DNA from: Moritella sp.
GTDB lineage: Bacteria > Pseudomonadota > Gammaproteobacteria > Enterobacterales > Moritellaceae
NCBI RefSeq assembly: GCF_013215705.1
Contig: NZ_JABSQR010000013.1
Span: forward strand, 1 to 64,000
Direction of reading: 5' to 3'
DNA: 64,000 bases
A program made the position numbers and the translations under genes. Positions 15,664 to 23,135 of this stretch are shown one piece after another; position 1 is the stretch's first letter; the number at the start of each line of letters is the position of its first letter. The notes beneath the pieces are model-generated. The model ran no database searches and was not told the origin of the DNA. It saw only the letters and a list, made by a program, of their open reading frames with translations.

Positions 15664-16162
15664 ATCTTCCCTAATACTTTACTCATACGATTTGAATATA
15701 GTATTAAAGTTTTAATCTAAGTTCAATCAACATAGCTACTTTTACAGCATGATCGGTTAAATGAATATTTAAGCGGTTACTTAGGATTGTCGAGTGGCTT
15801 TAAATTTAGTTGTTGTTTTTCCATATTCTGTTGTCACAACAGAAACGTATCTCACTTTTGCCCCTAAGTAGCTTAGAGTTGTTACTCACTTAAAATGTGA
15901 AAGTTTCGGTTTGCCATAGTTTTCATAATGTGAAAAATGGGGTAGGTTCTCACACAATTTACATAAATGAATCGAAAACGATGGCCAGTAATATTTAACC
16001 ACTTCACTATTTTTTATTATGGACGATGAAATAAAGACCGCCTATAAAAATTACAACTGAAACGGTGAGCATTATGCCGCCGAAAATTTGAATTGAATTC
16101 ATAAACCACCTGACCTTTATAGTTATAATTTAATATTATACATTCGATGCTATATAGAATCT
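15664..16162. other. Non-coding gap with a short B-start copy
   Basis: No gene seen. Positions 15850-15925 (CTCACTTTTGCCCCTAAGTAGCTTAGAG, TTGTTACTCAC, TTTGCCATA) are a diverged copy of the first part of the B module. The rest is AT-rich and unassigned. Confidence 0.45.
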
Positions 16163-16650
16163 AGCTAACTCGAAATTGCCCCAAAGTGGCTTAGAGCTGT
16201 TACTCAACCGCAATATATCCATATAGATTTGCCATACATTTTATGCATGATTGTTTTGAAAATGAACCTAGTGTTAGCTTGCCAAAGCAAGATCTCAATC
16301 GATTTATTCATGCGTTGTCCTTACGTTAAAACTAGCGTTGTATACAGATATAATGAAATTTAGTCATTTTTTGCTAAACATGGGTTACTTATATAGCCAA
16401 ATAGACTCAGTTTCACTTTTTGTAAAAAATTAATTTATTGAAATATATAGTTTCTGTTCGTAATCAAATTTATTTATAGAGACCTCTATAAATAAAAGTC
16501 TCAATTTTGCGGGGGGACGTGCTTAAAAGCTGACTATAAATAAGCATGTAATGCATTGATTTTAAAATTGGTTTAAGATGATTCTATGAATTTAAACAGC
16601 CGTTTGGAAAAGTACTTATAAAGACGTCTGTATAAACACGTTAGAAATTG
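16163..16650 (+). repeat. Full-length B module before the caspase cassette
   Basis: Aligns with 10220-10765 over about 480 bp. It carries the conserved TATACAGATATAATG block (16341-16355), a good -10 hexamer shared with the copy at 500-635, and ends at CACGTTAGAA, where GTTAGAA (16640-16646) resembles an integron core site. The caspase gene starts 32 bases later. Confidence 0.75.
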
Positions 16651-16677
16651 TGCCCCAGTGGCACCCTGGAGTCATAA

Positions 16678-18216
16678 TTGAATTTAGCAATAATCATAGG
16701 TGTTGAAAAGTATAAGTCATCAAGCTTTGATGACTTATTAGCCTGTAAAAATGATGCAAAAGTTATTGGAGAAGTTCTTAATGATGTAAAAGAGATTAAA
16801 GAAACTCTTTTTATCAATAACAATGAAGCAGGCTATGAAGTAAAAAGAAAAATATCTGACTTAGTTGAGAAATATAAAGGAGAAGATATTGATGAACTTT
16901 TCTTTTACTTTTCTGGGCATGGAGACAGATATGATGATGATTTCTTTTATCTACTGTCAGATTTTGATCTAACAAAAAGAGAAAGTACAGGGCTAAGAAA
17001 TTCTGAAGTTGATGATTGGATTAAAACCTTATCTCCTAAGTTATGTGTGAAAATCGTAGACGCATGTTTTAGTGGGACACAATATATAAAAAGTGAATCA
17101 AATACTGAAAGCGAACTTAAAAAGTCGGCTCAAAAATATGGTTTAAACGATATATATTTTTGGTTTTCATCTAGGGAAAATCAAACATCATTCGCAGGTA
17201 AAGAGTTTAGCCGATTTACAGAAAGTATTCTGACAGGCATTACAGAGCATAGCGGTGATGTTAGATATAGAGAAATAATGGCTTATGTAGCAGATGATTT
17301 TTCTAATAAAGGAGATTCTAAACCAATTTTTGTAACTCAAGCTGATAATATTGAAAAGTTTGGGCATGTAACAACAGCTACGCATAAAATAATTTACGAT
17401 GCGTTTGGCTTAGATGACTCTGATATTGAATCTTCTGAAACCGTTCTACAAACATCCATGAACGATAGCGATGTTAATAAAGACGAAGCTATTCTACCTG
17501 AGAAGAAAGAACTTTCGGTTTTTGAGTTAATTAAGATTAAATCAGATGAGATTTGTTTTAATGAAGAGGATTTACTCAAATTTATAGAGTCCTTTAATAA
17601 AAATATATCGGAATGGGATGATGATCTTCAAAGTGTTTATGAAATTGAAACTGAATTTGATCTGAGAATATACCAAGTTCCCAATAGAGCGAAAATTGGG
17701 ACTTGGTTAGATAAAAACAAAAGAAAAAATTATTTTTCCGAACCTACATATGGTGAAAACACTTATAAAGTAGAGGAATATAAAGCGCTCCCTAAAAAGC
17801 CAATTAAAAACACCATGGCTCTTGCTAGAGATATGGGTCTATGGGGTGATGAGGATGATACCGAGTATAAACTAGAGAATGTTACCAAAACTCATAAATA
17901 TATTGATGGTTTTGACTATACGCACTATTCTGAAAATAGAATATCTAAAGTATCTTTCAAACCAAAAGTAGAATTAGCACCACCACTTTCATTACACATA
18001 GTTCCAATTTATTCCAATAAACATATGGTGTTTCATGTTGCTTATGAGGTATTAAAAAGGAATGATTGGAAAAGCTTCTCACAGCCTAAGTGTACCAGTT
18101 GGAAAATGATTCAAACTAATATTGATTCCATTGAGGCACCTGTTTCTGCGTCTGATAAAATTCAAACTGAAGTTAAGTTATGGATTGAAGGGTTGTTTAA
18201 AAATAGTGTTGAGTAA
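16678..18216 (+). CDS. Caspase-like (C14) peptidase
   Basis: A 512-residue protein starting at TTG 16678 with TGGAG at 16667-16671. Residues 1-220 are a caspase/metacaspase p20 domain: LAIIIGVEKY opens the first strand, FFYFSGHGD (about residues 77-85) carries the catalytic His and VKIVDACFSGT (about 122-132) the catalytic Cys. The remaining ~290 residues are acidic, have no membrane helix, and are unrecognised; they may sense a trigger or bind a partner. Stand-alone bacterial caspases act as death effectors in several anti-phage systems. Here the gene forms a single cassette between a B module and an attC, so it is mobile as one unit. Confidence 0.8.
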   Translation: MNLAIIIGVEKYKSSSFDDLLACKNDAKVIGEVLNDVKEIKETLFINNNEAGYEVKRKISDLVEKYKGEDIDELFFYFSGHGDRYDDDFFYLLSDFDLTKRESTGLRNSEVDDWIKTLSPKLCVKIVDACFSGTQYIKSESNTESELKKSAQKYGLNDIYFWFSSRENQTSFAGKEFSRFTESILTGITEHSGDVRYREIMAYVADDFSNKGDSKPIFVTQADNIEKFGHVTTATHKIIYDAFGLDDSDIESSETVLQTSMNDSDVNKDEAILPEKKELSVFELIKIKSDEICFNEEDLLKFIESFNKNISEWDDDLQSVYEIETEFDLRIYQVPNRAKIGTWLDKNKRKNYFSEPTYGENTYKVEEYKALPKKPIKNTMALARDMGLWGDEDDTEYKLENVTKTHKYIDGFDYTHYSENRISKVSFKPKVELAPPLSLHIVPIYSNKHMVFHVAYEVLKRNDWKSFSQPKCTSWKMIQTNIDSIEAPVSASDKIQTEVKLWIEGLFKNSVE

Positions 18217-18220
18217 AAAT

Positions 18221-18320
18221 TTCTAACAAATAGCTTAAACGGACAAAAAACAGCTGGCTTTTGCTCGTCCCTCGCTAACTCTAGCCAGCTGTTTTATTGC
18301 CGCTTAGCAAAGCGTTAATC
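18221..18320 (+). repeat. Integron attC site 7
   Basis: Left end TTCTAAC (18221-18227), right core GTTAATC (18314-18320). Inner arms CAGCTGGCT and AGCCAGCTG pair perfectly around a ~28-base centre, and AAACGGACAA/TTGCCGCTT form the outer part. This is the last attC in the window. Confidence 0.9.
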
Positions 18321-18392
18321 TCAATTGAGAAACACTTTCAGTAATGCGAAACGTCCCCTTTGAAGCTTAAGTTCTAAGCCATTTCTGTCCAA
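18314..18392 (+). repeat. A module copy after attC 7
   Basis: Begins at the attC crossover and reads AAACACTTTCAGTAATGCG, CCCTTTGAAGCTTAAG, TTCTAAGCCATTTCTGTCCA, closely matching 12919-12995. It is the distal end of the cassette region; chromosomal genes follow. Confidence 0.7.
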
Positions 18393-18401
18393 TACAGAGT
18401 T

Positions 18402-18480
18402 ACAATATCAATCAATCACAATATCAATCATTCACAATATCAATCAATAATATTGTGAATCAATCAATAATATCAATTAA
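18402..18480. repeat. Short tandem and inverted repeats
   Basis: Three direct copies of ACAATATCAATCA lie at about 18402-18444, followed by AATATTGTGAATCAATCAAT, the inverse of the same unit (18448-18467). A hairpin can form. The cluster sits between the cassette region and the radical SAM gene. Confidence 0.6.
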
Positions 18481-18559
18481 CAAAAATGTGAACACCAAAA
18501 AATCGTAAATTAAGGCGTTATGATTTAAGATTGGGTTTTCATTTTAATGAGTTATCAAT

Positions 18560-19462
18560 ATGTACCCTATAGATTACATTGAACCAGTATTTCGGCCACC
18601 AAGCGAATGGAAGAGCTTAATTCTACAAGTAACTAATGGTTGCTCATGGAATAAGTGTTCGTTCTGTTCGATGTATGAAGGCGATAATAAAAAATTCACC
18701 CCTAAGAAAATTGAACAGATTGAGAAAGAAATTATAACCGTAGCTCAGTCAGGCCTCCCCACTGGTCGTGTTTTTCTTGCCGATGGCGATGCAATGATGT
18801 TGCCATTTAAACGCCTAAAAGAAATTCTTGAATTGATTAAACTTCACTTACCTCAAGTTACTCGTGTTTCTAGCTATTGCTTACCTCGTAACTTAACGAA
18901 TAAAACGGTTGAGCAGCTAACCGAGCTAAGATCACTGGGTCTTAAACTCATGTACGTAGGTTGTGAGAGTGGTGATGATGAGGTTTTAAAACTGATCAAT
19001 AAAGGCGAAACATACCAAAGTTCAGTTGTAGCCCTTAACAAAATCAAACAAGCCGGTATGAAAAGTTCTGTTATGATTTTAAACGGTTTAGGTGGCCCGG
19101 AATTTTCTGAACAGCATGCAATTAACTCAGCTCGCTTGATGAATGAAACCCAGCCAGATTACTTATCTACTTTGGTTGTAAGCTTTCCGTTCGGTGAAGA
19201 ACGATTTGCTGAAAATTTCTTAAAAGAAAATCGACAACCTTACCGCCAGTTACGCCAGCAAGAGTTGTTTAAAGAAATGGAAATACTTTTAACTAATCTG
19301 GAACTGGAAAAAACAATATTTCGTTCTGATCACGCTTCAAATTACTTGGTCTTAAAAGGCACTTTGGGACAGGATAAAGCACAGTTACTTGCAAAGGTTC
19401 AACTAGCGCAGCAACAACCGGGATCTATACCTTTACGCCAAGAGTGGCAGCGAGGACTGTGA
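18560..19462 (+). CDS. Radical SAM protein, chimeric at element boundary
   Basis: A 300-residue radical SAM enzyme. The cluster-binding region NGCSWNKCSFCSMYEG (about residues 27-42) has three Cys (C-x4-C-x2-C as read here), and VGCESGDDEVL (about 133-143) and MILNGLGG are typical later motifs. Substrate unknown. The gene is uninterrupted, but a second, diverged copy of its last 165 codons lies at 28476-28973, at the far end of the integrative element. I infer that codons up to about 131 are native and the rest came with the element, so insertion rebuilt a full-length gene. The short spacing from repeats upstream and the lack of an obvious Shine-Dalgarno make the start less certain. Confidence 0.8.
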   Translation: MYPIDYIEPVFRPPSEWKSLILQVTNGCSWNKCSFCSMYEGDNKKFTPKKIEQIEKEIITVAQSGLPTGRVFLADGDAMMLPFKRLKEILELIKLHLPQVTRVSSYCLPRNLTNKTVEQLTELRSLGLKLMYVGCESGDDEVLKLINKGETYQSSVVALNKIKQAGMKSSVMILNGLGGPEFSEQHAINSARLMNETQPDYLSTLVVSFPFGEERFAENFLKENRQPYRQLRQQELFKEMEILLTNLELEKTIFRSDHASNYLVLKGTLGQDKAQLLAKVQLAQQQPGSIPLRQEWQRGL

Positions 19463-19836
19463 CAAATAACGTGACAATATAATATTAATGATCCAAAACA
19501 TAAAAAATGTGATCTACATTCATTCATGAGGTTACCTAGCAAGTGGCCACTTATCATGTTAATAATTAATGTTTGAATTAATAGGCTAGCCGCGTACTTA
19601 TTTTTTATATTTAAAATAAGCACCTTGTTTCGCCTTTGGATCTAGATACGGCTCAGCAGTGAGTCGCATTTACCGCATACTATTACATTGTAATTCGCTG
19701 CGCGAAGCAGCGCCGCCATAGGCAACGACTTCCACTTTATCATCAGTTGGCGGCTTACATGCTCGCACACTCGCATTTTCATATTCAGCCTGCACTTACT
19801 GCTCTCTGACGTTTAAATCGAGTACGTAAGCAGACA
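19463..19836. other. Left terminal non-coding part of the element
   Basis: 374 bp without a gene. It contains a GC-rich hairpin CGCTGC-GCGAA-GCAGCG at 19696-19712, which may act in termination of the leftward operon or at the element end, and several short AT palindromes near 19555-19580 (TTAATAATTAA). Confidence 0.4.
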
Positions 19837-22137
19837 TCATTTTATTTCATCAAAAGATCTATCAACGCTAAACCCTGTCTGTATAGTTTTCCATTTGGGA
19901 TTTGCTTCTATCGCAGCATTAAATGCTTTTTTATCACCGACAAAAACAACGGTCTTTTTGGCGCGGGTCAATGCGGTGTACAACAAACTGCGCTCTAACA
20001 GATTCGACTTGGTGACGGCAATAATAACGCATTCAGCAGCACTGCCTTGGAAGCTATGTACGGTCAGTGCATAGCCAAGCATGATTCCGAGCTTAGCGAT
20101 AGCTTCGTTATCCAGTATACGTTGCTCTTCGCCGAACTTAAAAGTGTACGGCACTGTGGCAGAGAGCAGCTTGCCGAGACTACCATTGAACAGATCAAAG
20201 CCATTTCCGCCGACATCAGTCACATTTTTTCTGACAATAACAGGATCATTCTCATTGAGCCCCCAAGCTTTTAATGGCGGTGTTTTGTCTGTTGTCAGCT
20301 GTGATTGAAAATAGCTGTTGATATGATGAATAGACTGCACTATCGGTCCATAGGCGTTCGCACTTTTGCGATGCGTAGTGATCACCTGTGTTTTTTCTAA
20401 TCCAAGTTTATTAGCGACCTCAAAAATGACTTTCGCTAAGGAATGCGGATCGGTTCTATCGATAGTCGTTGGCAAGAAAAACACCCCATGTTGAGGGGCT
20501 GGAGCAGCTAAATCAAACGTAATCAGTTCAGGATCAACGCCTTGGCTAATACTGTCAGCAATCGCTGGTATACCCGTAGCAGCTGCGCTGCGATGGGCTT
20601 TGGTTAACTTGGCAATCGGCACGTGCTTGCTGTTGCATAATAAGTGAAATACTAATCCAGCACCTATGGGGGGAATTTGGTTCGGATCGCCGACCATCAG
20701 AATGCGGGCTGTTTCGGGCAATAGACGCAACAAACGATTCATTAGGGAAAGATCTACCATTGATGTTTCATCAATAATGATTAAACAGTCGGCAGGAAAC
20801 TCTTCTGGTTCACGATAAGGATTATTTTCTTTAGCTTCTTCCGCATTTTCGAACGGGAGTATATACCAATGAATTGTGCGTGATAGACAATCGATATCAT
20901 GATTTTCATTGTAACCGCGCATGACATCGGCAGCTTGACCAGAGAGGGCCATTTGAAACACTCGAATGTTTAGTGCCTGAGCTAGTCTTACCACACTTGA
21001 AATTACAGTTGTTTTACCCGTGCCAGCTCCACCAGTGATAACAGAAAGCTGCTGTTGAAATGGTAATTTGATCGCGTTTTTTTGCTCATCTGTTAATTCG
21101 AATTTGGTATTTGGCTTGCCCTTTTTCTTTGGGTTCTCAGCTATCGCGTAGACATTCTCTGCGTTACCAACCAGAAGATTGTCAAAAATACTGTCAACGC
21201 CATGTTTAATCATGTTAACAAAACGTTTTTCAAGCGTCGCTTCTGCATAAGCGACAGGTCGTGACTGTAACAAGCCCTCCGGGTTCTCCTGTAACGCGCC
21301 TGAGGTTAGTGTAAGGTCGATTGCTTGCTCTGCGACTGAACTATCGTTAAAATGGCGTTCAAGCGCACTTTGTAGCGTTTCACGCTCGATTGCAGTATGG
21401 CCATACTTGTCCAGCCGATAATTTAGAACAAAATCTACCGCGCCTTGTAGCCTACGTGGATCTTCAGCGGGATACTCCATCGCATTCGCCATTTTTTCAC
21501 AGCTATTAAATAACGATGTTGTGTTGCGATCATATGCTAAAATTTTGTAGCAATCGGTGTGCAGTACCTCAGGCAATGTTTCGCCATATTGGCGGATCAG
21601 GCGATTGCTCAGTCGTTTGCCGATTTGATGTTTTGCTAGTAATTTGATTGCTTCTAGCTCGCCGCGCAGCACTGCCCAGCTCCTAAAAACCAACTCAATG
21701 TTGTGAGTCAGGCGTCTGACTGCCAGTACTCGTATGCCATCGTGATCTTCCTTATCAATGAGTTGTCCCAGCTGATCTGGCCCTTTTGCTGCTTCGATTG
21801 CACTAAGCCATGTTTTTTCACCAATCCGCGTTGCCCCTTCACCCACCCGCAGTTGCGGGTGACGCACAATGTATTGCTTTAGACGCTCTCCCTCAACCTC
21901 GATAGGTTCGCCATGGCTTGCAATAATTTGGTTGATGTAGGATGGGTTGGTATCCCATTCGCCAGTGAAACGCCAATGTTCCCCTGATTGTGCAGGTCGT
22001 GCTAGCACATGTGCACGAGCGACAACTGAGTGTTGTACGCCGTTATACCAGCCATGGATGATTTGCGAACCACGGTTGCCAGGGTTTTGGCTCGTGATCA
22101 TTAATTCAATGTTGAATGGCTCAGGGTTGAGTCTCAT
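19837..22137 (-). CDS. RecD2-like SF1B DNA helicase
   Basis: A 766-residue ATPase. The N-terminal ~340 residues match RecD2 organisation, with an HhH-like segment (QIGKRLSNRLIRQYGETL). The helicase core has Walker A TGGAGTGKTT (about residue 370), Walker B IIIDETSMVD (about 455), GDPNQIPPIG (motif III), and late motifs TVHSFQGSAAE and YTALTRAKK. RecD2 enzymes unwind DNA 5' to 3'. The start overlaps the stop of the coiled-coil gene by 4 bases (ATGA type), so it belongs to the recombinase operon. It may assist processing or replication of the excised circle, or be cargo. The length is normal for RecD2. Confidence 0.8.
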   Translation of the reverse strand: MRLNPEPFNIELMITSQNPGNRGSQIIHGWYNGVQHSVVARAHVLARPAQSGEHWRFTGEWDTNPSYINQIIASHGEPIEVEGERLKQYIVRHPQLRVGEGATRIGEKTWLSAIEAAKGPDQLGQLIDKEDHDGIRVLAVRRLTHNIELVFRSWAVLRGELEAIKLLAKHQIGKRLSNRLIRQYGETLPEVLHTDCYKILAYDRNTTSLFNSCEKMANAMEYPAEDPRRLQGAVDFVLNYRLDKYGHTAIERETLQSALERHFNDSSVAEQAIDLTLTSGALQENPEGLLQSRPVAYAEATLEKRFVNMIKHGVDSIFDNLLVGNAENVYAIAENPKKKGKPNTKFELTDEQKNAIKLPFQQQLSVITGGAGTGKTTVISSVVRLAQALNIRVFQMALSGQAADVMRGYNENHDIDCLSRTIHWYILPFENAEEAKENNPYREPEEFPADCLIIIDETSMVDLSLMNRLLRLLPETARILMVGDPNQIPPIGAGLVFHLLCNSKHVPIAKLTKAHRSAAATGIPAIADSISQGVDPELITFDLAAPAPQHGVFFLPTTIDRTDPHSLAKVIFEVANKLGLEKTQVITTHRKSANAYGPIVQSIHHINSYFQSQLTTDKTPPLKAWGLNENDPVIVRKNVTDVGGNGFDLFNGSLGKLLSATVPYTFKFGEEQRILDNEAIAKLGIMLGYALTVHSFQGSAAECVIIAVTKSNLLERSLLYTALTRAKKTVVFVGDKKAFNAAIEANPKWKTIQTGFSVDRSFDEIK

Positions 22138-22697
22138 CCAAACACTCGTTTGAGCGATTTACGCTCTTGCTGATCGCCTTTAATGACACGTTTTTCAGCA
22201 TCTCTTGTCCGGATTACCGCAACGGTAAGCTTTGCTGTTAATGTAGTTATCTCTCCAGCTTGGCGTTGATTTTCATCGGTCAGAGCAGCAATTTTATTTA
22301 ATGCCTCTTTTAGCTTGTTATCTATATCGCTGGTACTACGTCGAGCATTATCAATACTTGACTGGAGGTGCTCACGAACCGTTTGTGTTTCATCTTTTTC
22401 ATCGGGATTAGACAGATCCTCGATACTTAATGCTTTAATCGCTGCATCAAGCAATTCACGAGCGTAAACACGCTTAAAAACTTGCTTGCCTTGAATGACT
22501 TTTGCAAGCCGTGCTAAATGGCTGAGGTTTGGCATCGCATCGCCGTTATCGTTAACACTATACGCGGGTAGCGGCTCCTTTTGTTCAGCGTAATGATGAA
22601 ACAGAGCTGTCAGCTTTTGCTTGTTATCCCAGTCGATTTCGATGCTTGATAAGCCAACTTGATCAAGCTCTGCATTTGTTAATTTTTTTTCAGCCAT
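22134..22697 (-). CDS. Coiled-coil protein of the integrative element
   Basis: A 187-residue protein, unrecognised. Residues about 100-175 form a long heptad-rich coiled coil (IDNARRSTSDIDNKLKEAL, ALTDENQRQAGEITTLTAKL) ending in a basic tail (KRVIKGDQQERKSLKRVFG). It starts 9 bases after the preceding small gene and overlaps the helicase gene, so it is expressed with the recombinases. It could be a DNA-bridging or partner protein; this is inference. Confidence 0.5.
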   Translation of the reverse strand: MAEKKLTNAELDQVGLSSIEIDWDNKQKLTALFHHYAEQKEPLPAYSVNDNGDAMPNLSHLARLAKVIQGKQVFKRVYARELLDAAIKALSIEDLSNPDEKDETQTVREHLQSSIDNARRSTSDIDNKLKEALNKIAALTDENQRQAGEITTLTAKLTVAVIRTRDAEKRVIKGDQQERKSLKRVFG

Positions 22698-22706
22698 GAC
22701 AGTCTC

Positions 22707-23135
22707 CTAAAATGGCACATCTTCCATTGGCATAAGAATATTCCGAATTAGCTCCTCAATTTTAACGGCCGATTGAGACTCCACGGTCTTAATGATTATA
22801 TCCAGCGCGGCGGTATTTGCACTTAGCTGCTTGGTGAGTTCGCTGTTCTGTGCAATGAGTTTTTGGTTGCGACCTTTGTAATACTCGACTGTACCGTATT
22901 TAGGTTCGTCTTTATCCATGTCGCTGTCAGACATTTGCAGAAAACGATACTCGGCTATCATGTCAGCCCGTGATGTTAGCGTGCTTAACTTACCTGTGAT
23001 CACGCCTTTAGCTATGAGCCTTTCATGTAATGTGACCGCTGAAATCGGGGCTTTCTCGATCCCCTGTGTTTGCATGATGTTTAACTCAGCCTCTATGGCT
23101 TTATCGAGTTTGATTGAACGAGCATTCTTAGCCAT
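22707..23135 (-). CDS. Small accessory protein, Srap-like position
   Basis: A 142-residue protein with a basic N-terminus and a likely helix-turn-helix-like region (APISAVTLHERLIAKGVITGKLSTLTSR, about residues 31-58), then a helical C-terminus (NQKLIAQNSELTKQLSANTAAL) that may be coiled coil. It overlaps the end of the IntB-like gene by 8 bases. The fourth gene of SE elements (srap) encodes a DNA-binding accessory of recombination; the name here follows position and size. It also resembles in outline the TnpC proteins of Tn554-type elements. Confidence 0.5.
   Translation of the reverse strand: MAKNARSIKLDKAIEAELNIMQTQGIEKAPISAVTLHERLIAKGVITGKLSTLTSRADMIAEYRFLQMSDSDMDKDEPKYGTVEYYKGRNQKLIAQNSELTKQLSANTAALDIIIKTVESQSAVKIEELIRNILMPMEDVPF

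Noticed and set aside
18402-18480. CRISPR-like array
   Set aside because: The repeats are only ~13-16 bp, nearly contiguous, with no unique spacers and no cas genes anywhere in the window.
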